64,000 bases of DNA from Streptomyces kanamyceticus (GCF_008704495.1 NZ_CP023699.1:372001-436000); one strand, 5' to 3'; shown: positions 49,157 to 59,306, numbered from the stretch's first letter. Notes: a model not told the origin generated them from the sequence alone. Translations and numbers: made by a program.

Positions 49157-49834
49157 TCATTGCTCTGCGTCGCGGACCACGAGTGCGATCTGCACCCGGT
49201 TCTCGACCGCCAGCTTGATGAACAGGTTGGTTGTGTGGGCCTTGACGGTCGCGACGCTGATGCGCAGTCGCTCGGCGATCTCCGGGTTGCCGAGGCCGTC
49301 CGCGATGGCCCGGGCGGTGTCGAGTTCTCGTCCGGTCAGCGCGGACAGCTGTTGCCGCGCGGCTTCGCGGGACGAGCGGCGAGCCTCGGAGGACTGCGGC
49401 CCGGTGGCCGCGGCGATCACGCGTGCCGTGGCCGCCGGGGACAGCACGGGGTTCCCGTCCGCGACGGTCCGCACCGCGTCGAGGATCCGCGCCGGTGGGG
49501 TGTCCTTCAGGACGAACCCGAGGGCTCCGGCGCGGAGCGCGCCGAGCACCAGGTCGTCGGAGTCGAAGGTGGTCAGCATGAGCGCCCCGGGTGGCGCGGG
49601 CCGGGTGAGGAGTTCCCGGGTCGTGCTGAGGCCGTCACGGCCGGGCATCCGGATGTCCATCAGCACGACGTCCGGCCGCTGCTCGTCCACCACGGTGATC
49701 GCGGCGTCTCCGTCGGCCGCTTCCGCGACGACGGTCAGGTCCGGCTCGCCGTCGATGACGAGTCGTAGTGCAAGGCGCACCAGTTGTTCGTCGTCGACGA
49801 TGACGACACGCACCGGCTCCCGCTCGCTCTCCAC
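49157..49834 (-). CDS. LuxR/NarL-family response regulator
   Basis: A 225-residue two-domain regulator. The receiver domain starts VRVVIVDDEQLVRLAL, the phospho-acceptor Asp is in VVLMDIRMPGRDG, and Lys is in GFVLKDTPP. The C-terminal LuxR helix-turn-helix reads LTGRELDTARAIADGLGNPEIAERLRISVATVKAHT. GTG 49834 follows the kinase stop codon directly (TGA-GTG), so the two are coupled. It is partnered by the adjacent histidine kinase, and the divergent peptidase gene across from the kinase is a possible target. Confidence 0.92.
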   Translation of the reverse strand: MESEREPVRVVIVDDEQLVRLALRLVIDGEPDLTVVAEAADGDAAITVVDEQRPDVVLMDIRMPGRDGLSTTRELLTRPAPPGALMLTTFDSDDLVLGALRAGALGFVLKDTPPARILDAVRTVADGNPVLSPAATARVIAAATGPQSSEARRSSREAARQQLSALTGRELDTARAIADGLGNPEIAERLRISVATVKAHTTNLFIKLAVENRVQIALVVRDAEQ

Positions 49835-51019
49835 TCAGCTTCTCTTTTCGTGGTCGTGGTTCGGCCAGGGTAGATGCGCGGTGAGGAGGTATCCGCCGTC
49901 AGATGTCGGGTGGTTGTTGAGTTTCCCGTCGGCGAGGGTGATGCGTTCGGCGAGGCCGAGCAGGCCGAACCCTGATGCCGGAGGGTGGGCGGTCGCGGTG
50001 GTGGCCGGGGAGTTGCGGACGCTTACGTGCAGTCCGTCGCCGACCGCTCCTTCGACGGTGATGTGTACGTGGGCGCCTGGGGCGTGTTTGGCGGCGTTGG
50101 TCAGTCCTTCCTGGATGACCCGGTAGCAGGTTCGTCCCACGACGTCGGACGGTTCTCCCGTCACGGTGGTGGTGAGCGTGACGTCCAGTCCGGAGGTACG
50201 GGCGTCGGTCACCAGCTCCGGGATGCGGTCGAGTGAGGGCTGTGGCGGTTCCGGGCGGCCCGGGTCGGCGCGGAGCACACCGAGGACGTCCCGTAGCTCT
50301 TCCAGCGCTTGGTGGGAACCGTCGGCGATGCCACGGATCAGCGTGCGGTTCTCCTCAGTGGGCAGGTCACCGCGGTGGTCGAGGACTCCCGCCTGCATGG
50401 CGACCAGGGAGATCCGGTGCGCGAGCACGTCGTGCATCTCCCGGGCGATTCGGTTCCGTTCCAGGGCCCGTGCCTGCTCCGCCCGTGCGGTCTGTTCCCG
50501 TTCGGCGCTCTCCGCCCGCTCCCGCAAGGACCGCACCTCGACGCGCCGTGCGCAGATGGCCACGCCGATAGCCACCGCGATGCCCGCGCTCAGTGCCGGG
50601 AGTGCGAGTTGAAGCGGTAGCGAGCCGGGCGGGGTCTTGATCGGGTAGAGCACGAGGGCGAGTTGGGACGCGGCCACGTAGACGAGCGCGACAACTGCGA
50701 TCTCCACCGGACGGCGACGCGTGGAGATGGAGCACAGGGCCAGCAGGGCGGCACCGATGGCGAGCGTCGACAGGCCCGCGGCGATGGCGACCGCCAGGGC
50801 GACGGCGAGCGGGAAACGTCGTCGCCACAGGAGCGCCGTCAGGCAGCCGAGAGCCACCAGCGGATCACCGGTGACCAACCAGGAACACGTGTCGGACGCA
50901 CACCCCCGCGGCAGCGCTGCACTGGTGGAAACCCAGAAGGGAATGCCCAGTGCCGCGGCCGCCACCAGCCGCCATGTCTGCTGCCACCCTCCGAGCCGTG
51001 GCGCGACGTCCGTGTTCAT
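49835..51019 (-). CDS. Sensor histidine kinase (HisKA_3 type)
   Basis: A 394-residue membrane kinase. The N-terminal ~170 residues include five or six hydrophobic segments, the coiled coil ERAESAEREQTARAEQARALER leads to the phospho-acceptor IAREMHDVLAHRISLVAMQ, and the ATPase domain has VIQEGLTNAAKHAPGA (N box) and ASGFGLLGLAERI (G box). It phosphorylates the NarL-type regulator next to it. ATG 51019 or 51028 may be the start. It shares a 228-bp divergent promoter region with the secreted peptidase. Confidence 0.9.
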   Translation of the reverse strand: MNTDVAPRLGGWQQTWRLVAAAALGIPFWVSTSAALPRGCASDTCSWLVTGDPLVALGCLTALLWRRRFPLAVALAVAIAAGLSTLAIGAALLALCSISTRRRPVEIAVVALVYVAASQLALVLYPIKTPPGSLPLQLALPALSAGIAVAIGVAICARRVEVRSLRERAESAEREQTARAEQARALERNRIAREMHDVLAHRISLVAMQAGVLDHRGDLPTEENRTLIRGIADGSHQALEELRDVLGVLRADPGRPEPPQPSLDRIPELVTDARTSGLDVTLTTTVTGEPSDVVGRTCYRVIQEGLTNAAKHAPGAHVHITVEGAVGDGLHVSVRNSPATTATAHPPASGFGLLGLAERITLADGKLNNHPTSDGGYLLTAHLPWPNHDHEKRS

Positions 51020-51247
51020 GCCGATCATTGTCGCGAAACCGCGCGGCCGGTGCACCAGACCTGGGGACACTCCCGCCCTCGTCCTGAGTCGGAGCACCCC
51101 TTCGACTTTGGTCGAAGGCGGCCCGAGCCGCTGGGTCGATGTGCCGGTGTCGCCGGATGGGCAGACTTGATCTCGTCACGCAACGGCTACGGTGCGTGAC
51201 CTCGTGCGCCCCTCTCGACCGCGTACGCCCCCTCAGGAGGACACCAG

Positions 51248-52744
51248 ATGCGCAAGACCTTGTCCCTCGCCCTCGCCGCCACCGCGGTCGCGGCGGCCAC
51301 GATTTCGGGAGCGTCGGCGGCGACTCCGGACACGGTGACGGCCGCGCCGGACTCCCCCGCCCCGGACTCCCTGCAGTGGGGCCCGTGCCCGAAGAAGGCC
51401 GCATCGCGGAACGCCGACGCGGCCCGTCTCGAGTGCGCGACGCTCGACGTCCCGCTGGACTACCGCGATCCCGACGGTCGGCAGATCGAGATTGCCGTCT
51501 CCCGCCTGGCGAGCAAGGACCCTTCGAAGCGCCGCGGTGTGCTGCTGACCAACCCGGGCGGCCCCGGTGTCTCCGGGCTCGACTACCCGGCCCAGCTAGC
51601 CGACGCCGGGCCACCGAAGGACGTCCTCGACTCCTACGACGTGATCGGCTTCGACCCGCGTGGCGCCGGCCGCAGCACGCCGGTCACCTGCGATCTGACA
51701 CCGCAGCAGCAGGCACGCGGCAACTTCCCGCCGTACGCGCACACCGCGGCCGACGTCACCAAGGAAGCGTCGTACGCGCGGACCATCGCCGAACAGTGCG
51801 CCACGTCGCGGACGGCGTGGATGCTGCCGCACACCACCACCGCGAACACCGCGCGCGACATGGACCGGATCCGGGCGGCGCTCGGCGAGCCGAAAGCCTC
51901 CTACCTCGGTGCCTCCTACGGCAGCTACCTCGGCGCGGTGTACACGACGATGTTCCCCAAGCGCAGCGACCGGATCGTGCTCGACAGCAACATGGGCCCC
52001 GGCGGCTACGACCTGGCGAACTTCCGCCTGCTCGGCCGCGGGATGGAGGACCGGTTCCCGGACTTCGCGGCGTACGCGGCCGCGCACCCCGACTACGGCC
52101 TGGGCACCACACCGAAGCAGGTGACCGCCAAGTTCTTCGAACTCGTGAAGCGCCTTGACGCCGAACCGGTCGGCGACGTCGACGGGACCGTGTTGCGCGG
52201 ACTGACCTTCGAGAGCCTCTACATCGAGGGCCTCCTGCCCCGCCTTGCCAAGGATTGGCAGGCGTTGGACCAGGGCAAACCGCTGACGACTCCGCCGCCG
52301 CAGATCTCGGAGAACTTCCTGGCCAGTCACTTCTACGTGACCTGCGGCGACTCGCGTTGGCCCGGCAAGGTCCTCGACTACCAGCGCAATGCCGCGATCG
52401 ACCGGCTGAAGTACCCGATGCTCGGCGGGAGCACCGGCAACATCAAGCCCTGCGCGTACTGGCCGGACAGCCGGGTCGAGCCGCCGGTAAAGATCGGTGA
52501 CCGCGGCCCGTCGAACGTACTGATGGTGCAGAACGAACGCGACCCGGGAACTCCCCTGGTCGGCGCCATGAAGACGCGCCGGGCATTCGGAGACCGGGCC
52601 ACGATGGTGACCGCCGACCAGGGCGGCCACGGCGTCTACCCGTTCGGCCGCAACACGTGCGCGAACAACACGGTGACAGCGTTCCTGACCACGGGACAGC
52701 GCCCCGCCGAGGACCTCGCCTGCGCGGCCGAGCCGAACAAGTAA
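51248..52744 (+). CDS. Secreted alpha/beta-hydrolase peptidase (TAP/tripeptidyl aminopeptidase family)
   Basis: A 498-residue exported enzyme. The Sec signal MRKTLSLALAATAVAAATISG ends with ASA near residue 24. The catalytic triad is Ser in YLGASYGSYLGAVY, Asp in VQNERDPGTPL, and His in DQGGHGVYPFGRNTCANN; the oxyanion site is NPGGPGVSG. The C-terminal TAP-like lid domain with paired Cys is present. Family members remove tripeptides or mycelium-associated peptides, or hydrolyse esters. An excellent ribosome site (caggagg) precedes ATG 51248. The stop lies in a 13-base direct repeat (gccgaacaagtaa, twice). Confidence 0.9.
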   Translation: MRKTLSLALAATAVAAATISGASAATPDTVTAAPDSPAPDSLQWGPCPKKAASRNADAARLECATLDVPLDYRDPDGRQIEIAVSRLASKDPSKRRGVLLTNPGGPGVSGLDYPAQLADAGPPKDVLDSYDVIGFDPRGAGRSTPVTCDLTPQQQARGNFPPYAHTAADVTKEASYARTIAEQCATSRTAWMLPHTTTANTARDMDRIRAALGEPKASYLGASYGSYLGAVYTTMFPKRSDRIVLDSNMGPGGYDLANFRLLGRGMEDRFPDFAAYAAAHPDYGLGTTPKQVTAKFFELVKRLDAEPVGDVDGTVLRGLTFESLYIEGLLPRLAKDWQALDQGKPLTTPPPQISENFLASHFYVTCGDSRWPGKVLDYQRNAAIDRLKYPMLGGSTGNIKPCAYWPDSRVEPPVKIGDRGPSNVLMVQNERDPGTPLVGAMKTRRAFGDRATMVTADQGGHGVYPFGRNTCANNTVTAFLTTGQRPAEDLACAAEPNK

Positions 52745-52770
52745 GCCGAACAAGTAACGGGAGCGGACAC

Positions 52771-53424
52771 ATGATCAAGGAGTGGCGGCACCGCCGTGCC
52801 CTACAGCGGGTCATGCCAGGAGACGGGCGGGAGTTGAAGCGATTCCGCTGGTGGCAGTCGACCTTCCGCGCGCTGTTCCACCTGCGGCTGACGGGCCACG
52901 ACGGCCGCACAACGGTCTACGCCGTCGACGTCAGGCACTGGCAGAACCAGTCGTCCGGCAACGTCAAGGCCCACCTGTACCTCGACGGCAGGCTGCACGC
53001 CGAGTCCAAGCTCCCCGCCGTCTTCCCCGTCCCTGGCGGCACCGTAGACGTGCGGATGAGCGGATTCGGCCTCAAACGCTGCCACTACGTCACCGACGCG
53101 GGCGACGAGTTCCAGCTGGTCCCGGACCCCGACTCCGCCGAGGGCCGCCGGGCGCGCCTCGACCGCGCGCACCCCGCGCTGAGCCGCACGATCAGTCTCC
53201 TCTCGCTGTGCGTACTCGTCGCCGCCCTCGCCGTCCTCGTCCCACAACTCGCCGAACAGCTCACCAAGCCCGAGGAAATCGCCCAGCGCATCGGGACCTT
53301 CACCTCGCCCATCGACGTACCGAAGTGGGGGTACTTCGCGATCGGCGTCGCCACCTTGGCGGCCAGCACAGAACGGGCATTGCGGCTGCGCCACAGCCGC
53401 CTCCTTGACGGCGCAGCGGGCTGA
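52771..53424 (+). CDS. Membrane-anchored protein of unknown function
   Basis: A 217-residue protein. Residues 1-135 are a basic, soluble domain (RELKRFRWWQSTFRALFHL; VYAVDVRHWQNQSSGNVKAH; GFGLKRCHYVTDAGDEFQL). Two hydrophobic helices follow (TISLLSLCVLVAALAVLVP and YFAIGVATLAA). The fold and function are not recognised. ATG 52771 has gggag nine bases upstream. It follows the peptidase by 26 bases and could be cotranscribed. IS110 lies 150 bases downstream. Confidence 0.72.
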   Translation: MIKEWRHRRALQRVMPGDGRELKRFRWWQSTFRALFHLRLTGHDGRTTVYAVDVRHWQNQSSGNVKAHLYLDGRLHAESKLPAVFPVPGGTVDVRMSGFGLKRCHYVTDAGDEFQLVPDPDSAEGRRARLDRAHPALSRTISLLSLCVLVAALAVLVPQLAEQLTKPEEIAQRIGTFTSPIDVPKWGYFAIGVATLAASTERALRLRHSRLLDGAAG

Positions 53425-53572
53425 TCCGCTCCCCCCCCATTACCGTTCTCGTAGTCCCGCAACGGGACTACCGGCCTTCGGAGTTGGCATGACTACCTCC
53501 CCTTGTCGAGTGCATGGCCGGGGGGTGGTGTCACCGGCTCCGAAGGCACTGACAGACCGCTGATTAGAGGCA

Positions 53573-54893
53573 TGACCACCGGCCTTTCCCCAGGTCGGGA
53601 GGCTCTTCGTAATGTGGATGTGGCGATCAGTGCCGTGGCGAGGCCGGGTGAACAGCACCGAAGGAACCACGACGTGATCGACATCAGCGACATCGACGTC
53701 TTCCTCGGCCTGGACGTCGGCAAGGGCGAACACCACGCCACCGCTGTCACATCGGCCGGGAAGAAGGCCCTCGACAAACGCCTGCCCAACAGCGAACCCA
53801 AGCTCCGCGAGGTCTTCACGAAACTCCAGGCCAAGCACGGCATCGTGCTTGTGGTCGTCGACCAGCCGGCCTCCATCGGAGCCCTGCCGCTGGCCGTTGC
53901 CCGAGCCGTCGGCTGCCAGGTCGCCTATCTGCCCGGACTGACGATGCGGCGGATCGCCGACCTCTATCCGGGCGAAGCCAAGACCGATGCCCGCGACGCG
54001 TTCATCATCGCCGACGCCGCCAGGGCGATGCCGCACACGCTTCGCTCCATCGAGCTGGACGACGAGACCGTCGCCGAGCTGGAGATGCTCGTCGGGTTCG
54101 ACGACGACCTGGTCGCTGAGGCCAACCGGCTCTCCAACCGGCTCCGCGGCCTGTTCACGCAGGTCCACCCGCACCTGGAGCGGGTGCTCGGCCCGCGCAT
54201 GCAGCACCCGGCCGTCCTGGTCCTGCTGGAGAGGTTGGGCTCGCCCGCCCAGATCCGCCAGACCGGACGCCGCAAGGTCACCCACCTGCTGCGGCCCAAG
54301 GCTCCGCGGATGGCGGCCCGTCTGACCGAGGACGTCTTCACCGCGCTCGACGAACAGACCGTCGTCGTCCCGGGCACCGAGGCGGCCGCACTGATCGTTC
54401 CCAGCCTCGCCCGGTCCCTGACCGCCGTGCTCGACCAGCGCCGTCTGCTGGAGAAACGACTCGACGAGCTGCTGGAGACACACCCTCTTTCCCAGGTCCT
54501 GACGTCGATGCCCGGCGTCGGCGTCAGGACCGCGGCCCGCCTCCTCATCGACGTCGGCGACGGCACCAGGTTCCCCTCAGCCGCCCACCTCGCCGCCTAT
54601 GCGGGACTCGCGCCGACGACCCGCAGCTCGGGCTCCTCGATCCGCGGCGAACAGCAGTCCAGGAGAGGGAACAAGCAGCTCAAGCGGGCTTTCTTCCTCT
54701 CCGCGTTCGCCGCCCTGTCCGATCCCGCCTCCCGCACCTACTACGACAAGAAGATCAAGGAAGGCAAGCATCACACCCAGGCCCTCCTCTGCCTCGCCCG
54801 ACGCCGAGCCGACGTGCTCTTCGCGATGCTCCGCGACGGGACCTTCTACCAACCACCAACCCCCGTTGCCCCTTGACCGAAGTCATAGAGGCA
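53573..54893 (+). mobile_element. IS110-family insertion sequence (boundaries inferred)
   Basis: The transposase gene is flanked by a 7-base direct match, AGAGGCA, at 53566-53572 and 54887-54893, which may mark the recombined core. IS110 elements lack terminal inverted repeats and usually leave only a short core duplication, and 1.3 kb is a normal size. The boundaries are inferred from this match and remain uncertain. Confidence 0.6.
53674..54876 (+). CDS. IS110-family transposase
   Basis: A 400-residue DEDD transposase, apparently intact. The N-terminal RuvC-like domain reads IDVFLGLDVGKGEHHATAV, with VVVDQPASIG and TDARDAFIIADAAR giving the acidic residues. The C-terminal domain starts LTSMPGVGVRTAARLL and contains AHLAAYAGLAPTTRSSG, with the catalytic Ser region SIRGEQQSRRGNKQLKRAFF. 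GTG 53674 after aagga gives the family start; the open frame reaches back to 53503. It is the only insertion-sequence gene in the window without visible damage. Confidence 0.93.
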   Translation: MIDISDIDVFLGLDVGKGEHHATAVTSAGKKALDKRLPNSEPKLREVFTKLQAKHGIVLVVVDQPASIGALPLAVARAVGCQVAYLPGLTMRRIADLYPGEAKTDARDAFIIADAARAMPHTLRSIELDDETVAELEMLVGFDDDLVAEANRLSNRLRGLFTQVHPHLERVLGPRMQHPAVLVLLERLGSPAQIRQTGRRKVTHLLRPKAPRMAARLTEDVFTALDEQTVVVPGTEAAALIVPSLARSLTAVLDQRRLLEKRLDELLETHPLSQVLTSMPGVGVRTAARLLIDVGDGTRFPSAAHLAAYAGLAPTTRSSGSSIRGEQQSRRGNKQLKRAFFLSAFAALSDPASRTYYDKKIKEGKHHTQALLCLARRRADVLFAMLRDGTFYQPPTPVAP

Positions 54894-54918
54894 CCCCCCC
54901 GAGCCCTGGCACCAGGTG

Positions 54919-55437
54919 TCAGTCACGCGCCGTGGGGACCGTGAACGACAGGGGCCGCTCGGTCAGCTTCTTCTTCGTGTACAGCTTCAGGTAGGTGTCG
55001 AGGTACGGCGCGCGCTTGCCTTCGGTGGCCTGGTCGTCCGAGGGGTCGTCGACGGAGAACTGGAGGCGTGCGTCCCCCACCTTGATGCGGTCGCCGGTCG
55101 GGGTGTCGATCCACGCACCGTCGTAGATAGTGCCGACCTCGACAGCCAGGGAGTGCCCGGCCGCAAGGCGCCAGTCGGTCGACTTGAGGTCCACGGCCAC
55201 GCGTCCAGAGGGACCCGCGAGGGCCACCTGCTGGTCGAACATGACGGCGGAGCCGTCCGGTGCGACGTCGTACAGCTTGACCATGACGTTGTCGCTGCCC
55301 TCGGTGTCCATCTCGATCCGGGGCGTGCCGGTGATGCGGACGTCGCGCTCGATGGGGTGGGACCAGGGAGTGGCTCCGCCCATCCGGCAGCTCAGCGTCG
55401 CGGAGCCCCCGACAGAGCTGATGGAGCGATACGGCAC
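54919..55437 (-). pseudogene. C-terminal fragment of CocE/NonD (X-Pro dipeptidyl-peptidase-like) hydrolase
   Basis: About 172 residues encode only the C-terminal jelly-roll domain of CocE/NonD-type serine hydrolases (DNVMVKLYDVAPDGSAVMFD; VDLKSTDWRLAAGHSLAVEV; LQFSVDDPSDD). The alpha/beta hydrolase part with the catalytic triad (about 350 residues) is missing: upstream DNA belongs to another gene. The normal stop seems kept. It lies directly beside the right end of the IS110 copy, so a deletion next to the element is plausible. Confidence 0.8.
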
Positions 55438-55535
55438 GGAGAACCTCCCCGACCCCGGCTAGTCGCCTGGAGCTCCTGCCACGATCACCTGACGGGCGAA
55501 ACGTAGTGCGCCTGTGACTCCCCCGCACACCCGCG

Positions 55536-57447
55536 TTACGCGTCGGGTTTGCGGACGAACTCCAACTTCTTCGCCGTATTGCCCATGGACAGGATGCCGG
55601 AGTCGGAAAGGGCGTACCCGCGGGCGCCGGTGGGAGCCATGCCGCAGGGCTCCACCGACCCGCGCCGGTAGAGCGGCCTGGAGATCAGACCGGTGTCGTC
55701 CACGAACACCAGGATCTCCCTCCACGTGCAGCGTTTCTGACGGGAGTTGTCCCAGCCCTTGACGAAGATGCCCCCGGTCTTCGCCTGCTCGATGGTGACC
55801 TGGGCCGTCGGGTTCTTCTCCTCACCCTTGGGCACCCACTGCCCCACGTATTTCTGGGGCACGGGCGCGTCGCCGGCCCGGGCCTTGAAGAGGACAGCCT
55901 TGTACTGGCCGTTGTCGGTGGCGAAGTTGAGGTTGCCGTCCTTACGGGTCTTCAGGGTGTACGACGGCAGATACTCACACGTGCCGCTGCCGAAGGCGTT
56001 CTCGTTACGGGCGTTCCCCAGGGAAACCGAGTCCTTGGAGGCCTTCTTCGGTTCCTTGTTCACCACGCAGAGCGAGGTGCCGGTCAGGAAGAAGGACCTG
56101 GCGACCGTTCGGTGCTGCTCGTCCTTCTTGAACTCGACACGTACGCGCGTGTCGCTCAACGGCACGCCCTCCCACGCCCCGAGGAAGTTCTTCGGCACGG
56201 CCACTGCCGCCGGGGTGGTCCCTGCGCCGCCACCCGCACCATCGGTCGTACTGCCGTTGCCACCCAGGAGTTCACCGCGAAAGGTACGCCGGCGGCGAGA
56301 ACCAGCACCACACCGGCAGCGCCGAGGAATCGAGCTCGTTTGAACCGTGACTGCGCGGGCGGGGCACTCGGCTGTGCCGGGCGGCCGTCGGACGTCGGGG
56401 CGTCCGCCGAAACAACCACCGGCACGTCCGGCTGTACCTGCTGACACGCATCCACCGGAGTGTCCGGATGCATGTCGGCCGACGCATCCAATGGAGCCTC
56501 CACTGGCACGTCCGGCTGCGTATCCACAGGCACGCTCACCGCATGTCCCTGCGAATCCAGGTCCAGCAACCAGGCCGCATGCCTTCCCAGTTGCTCAAGC
56601 ACCTCTCCCGGCAGCCACGGCCGCACCTGCCCGGCGACGGTGCGGGCCACAAGCTCGGTAGGCGTGGGCCGTTCCTCGGGCGCCTTCTCCAGGCACTGCC
56701 GTACGAGCCCGAGAACATCCTCCGGCACGCCCTCCAGGTCCGGCTCCTCCTCGGTCACCCGGAGCAACTGCGCGTGCAGCCCGATCGATTGGCCGCCGAA
56801 CGGGGCCGCCCTGTCGCCGCGTACGCGATGACGGCACCGAGGCTGAACACGTCGCTCTGCGGGCCGACTTCGAGCCCCCGCGCCTGCTCGGGCGACATGA
56901 AGGCGGGCGAGCCGACGACGACGCCGGTGCGGGTACGGAAGCCGTTGCCGGAATTGGCGTGGAAGGCGCGGGCGATGCCGAAGTCGATGACGCGGGGGCC
57001 GTCGACGGTGACCAGGACATTGGACGGCTTCAGGTCCCGGTGCACGAGACCGGCGTCGTGGATGGCCTCCAGGGCGAGCGCGAGCCGGTTCGCGAGGGTG
57101 CGCAGGGAACGCTCGGGCAGCGGGCCGTAGTCGTCGGCGACGACGGTCTGCAGGTCGGGACCCGGTACGTAGCCGGTGGCGACCCAGGGCGTCGCGGCAC
57201 TCGTGTCGAAATCCAGGACCGGCGCGGTCCAGTCACCGCCCACGCGCCGCGCGGCGTCGACCTCCCGCGCGAACCGCTGCTGGAAGTCGTCCTGCCCGGC
57301 GAACTCGGCCCGCACGACCTTCACAGCGACGGTCCGCCCGCCTTCGGACCGCGCGAGGTACACCCGGCCCATACCCCCTTCTCCGAGCACCCCGAGAAGT
57401 CGATAGGGCCCGATCACCCGCGGATCGTCTGGGCTCAGAAGGTTCAT
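55536..57447 (-). pseudogene. Membrane Ser/Thr protein kinase with two frameshifts
   Basis: With two single-base corrections this is a ~637-residue Hanks-type kinase. Frame 1 from ATG 57447 holds LGEGGMGRVYLAR, VAVKVV, VHRDLKPSNVLV, VIDFGIARAF and SPEQARG. Near 56805-56815, in a ggcccc run, the frame shifts, and the kinase C-lobe continues as LLRVTEEEPDLEGVPEDVL. The membrane helix GAAGVVLVLAAGVPFAV follows, then near 56270-56285 a second shift leads to the extracellular sensor FLGAWEGVPLSDTRVRVEF, ending at 55536. The sequence between shifts is well preserved. Either these are consensus errors or a recently lost kinase. The gene has no partner nearby. Confidence 0.82.
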
Positions 57448-58056
57448 GTAAGGACGATACTCAGGGGAAGATGGGCGCGGTGAGCACGGCTTACCTTCGG
57501 TACTTGGCATTTGGCTCGTCCCTGACTCAAAACGCACGCTGTTGGCCGAGTTGCGGCGGACGAAGGTATCCACCCGCAGGGACGTACGACCGTGGTTGAC
57601 CGGACCCGCATCGAGCAGGCGACGGCTGCCTCCGCACTCCTGACCGCGAGGCTTGCCCGCACCGGCACGCGGTCGAGAACCGGATCGCCCTGCTCAAGTA
57701 GGCCCACGCGGTCGCGACCCGCATCGACAAACCCACCGCCCGCTACGAAGCTGCCGCCCAACTCCCCCTGATGCACCCACCAGAGGTCCAGCGACACCGA
57801 GGTGACATCGTCCTCGCCGCTCACCGTGGCCGGGGACAGTGGCGCATGAAGACCTCGCGTTCCCCTGCAGCCGCGTCACGGAAGGGCAGCCGGTACGCCT
57901 CCCGGAGCGACCTGCCGGCCGTGACCAAGGCCCGAGCCGAGCGCCGCACGAACCGCTGCGCCCAGACGAAGCCGCCAGCCGCGTGACCACGGCACTGCGG
58001 CAGGACTACTTCAGACTGAACACCATCGACGACCTCATCGAGCCGAGGCCGCTGCC
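57448..58056. other. 609-base interval without a supported gene
   Basis: It lies upstream of the kinase and downstream of the SnoaL-like gene. Short frames on the plus strand (for example RTRIEQATAAS, then RQDYFRLNTIDDLIEP near 58000) look like pieces of a decayed protein gene but cannot be assigned. Confidence 0.5.
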
Positions 58057-58527
58057 CTACTGCGCGGGCGGGCCGAAGTCGCCCTGTCGCCAGATGGCCT
58101 CGAGTGTGACGCTTTGGAACCGCCATCCAAACGAGGTACGGACCGCGACACCTGCCAGCACGCCACCGGCAAGGAACAGGTTGTTGTCGTCCGCTGTGCT
58201 GTCGTCCTTCAGGACGGTGTGCGTGACGTGGGTGTTGGCCTGGAACGTGGCCCGGTCGTCATCGGTGTCGACGAGCGTGTTGGTGAAGAGGTGCTGCGTG
58301 GGCCCGAAGGGCCTCATTACGTCTTTGTGGAAGTCGTCCATGCCTTCGAGACCGTGATGGCCGCCCGGGGGAAGCTGGATCTCACTGTCCGGCACGAACA
58401 GCGTCGGCAACATCGCGGTGAAGGAGCGGTCGTCAAACACCTTCGCATACCTGTCCACAAGTTCACGGATCGCGGCGCGGTCGGTCAGGCTCATCAGTGC
58501 CAGTGCTTGATCTTCGGGTGTCATCAT
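58057..58527 (-). CDS. SnoaL-like (NTF2-fold) protein
   Basis: A 156-residue protein with the SnoaL_4/NTF2-like layout: MSLTDRAAIRELVDRYAKVFDD forms the first helices, FVPDSEIQLPPGG the first strand, then THTVLKDD and the final strand GWRFQSVTLEAIWRQGDF. Such folds act as hydroxylating dehydratases, polyketide cyclases or ring-cleaving enzymes, but many have no known role. ATG 58527 (MMTPED) is chosen; the frame extends upstream through unrelated DNA to 59307. It stands alone among mobile-element remnants. Confidence 0.75.
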   Translation of the reverse strand: MMTPEDQALALMSLTDRAAIRELVDRYAKVFDDRSFTAMLPTLFVPDSEIQLPPGGHHGLEGMDDFHKDVMRPFGPTQHLFTNTLVDTDDDRATFQANTHVTHTVLKDDSTADDNNLFLAGGVLAGVAVRTSFGWRFQSVTLEAIWRQGDFGPPAQ

Positions 58528-58592
58528 GCAGCAGATATTAGCCAACACATAACGATTCATCCGTAAAGGGGCAGTCCGTTCGATATTGCCAC

Positions 58593-58895
58593 GTGACCGA
58601 CGAACTGAACACGTTGCCCGCCGCCCCGCATGTAAAGGTCGACGACGAGCTTGAGACAGAGCGGTGGATGGGCTGTTCGCCGCAGTCGAGCAACGCGGAG
58701 CTGGTCGCCCTCGTGGCCACACAGGCACTGCTGGGCCTCTCCTCCGAGGCCCGCCGCCGGCTTCGGTACGCGCACAGGCATCTGGCGACGATGTTCCCGC
58801 ACCTGCCGCAGCAGTCCGGCACAACCACAAAGCGGGCGCACCCGCCACGCCCCCTAATCGCCTACGACCACGGAACATCGGACTCACTCGCCTAG
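58593..58895 (+). pseudogene. N-terminal relic of an IS982-type transposase
   Basis: From GTG 58593 the frame gives LPAAPHVKVDDELETERW, then SNAELVALVATQALLGLSSE and RRRLRYAHRHLATMFPHLPQQSG. This matches the N-terminal ~85 residues of Streptomyces IS982-like transposases. After PQQSG the frame is lost and the following DNA no longer encodes the catalytic domain. It is a truncated, dead copy. Confidence 0.65.
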
Positions 58896-59100
58896 GCGCT
58901 CTTGCCGCTGATGGTGTCCAGGAACCGGCAGAAATCCCCCTCCGCCCAGTGCTCCACGGACTGCAAACCCTCAACACGGTCGATGGAGATGCCGGTGAGG
59001 TGAACCTCCAGGCCGGACGGCGGGATGCCGAGGACCGATCCCGTGTGCACACCACCCATGCGTCACGCGTGTTGGGCTCCTTGCCCGTCAGAAACTCCGC
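58892..59100 (-). pseudogene. C-terminal relic of an ester cyclase (SnoaL-like)
   Basis: On the minus strand one frame reads HTGSVLGIPPSGLEVHLTGI, continues SIDRVEGLQSVEHWAEGDF and stops at 58892. This is the conserved C-terminal part of SnoaL-type ester cyclases. The part before it (EFLTGKEPNTRDAW) is in another frame, so at least one frameshift and a 5' deletion are present. Its stop overlaps the end of the IS982 relic. Confidence 0.6.
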
Positions 59101-59306
59101 AATCGCTCCTTGTCGACCCCTGGCCGGTCCGACACGTCGGTCTGTCCCTGGCCGAGGGAGGGCGCCGAGCGGCATTGCCAGCGACATGGGAAGTTGCCTC
59201 CAGGTGGATTCGGCATTCCCGGTAGCGTGTCCATCTGCCGCATGGGGTGTCCATGTGTCCGGCCGACCCGTGCGGAGGGCATTCGGCGGAGAGCGATGAG
59301 GGTGCA

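Noticed and set aside
57545..58065. A transposase or DUF6262-type gene on the plus strand
   Set aside because: Only short pieces look protein-like, in different frames; none matches a remembered family well enough to annotate.
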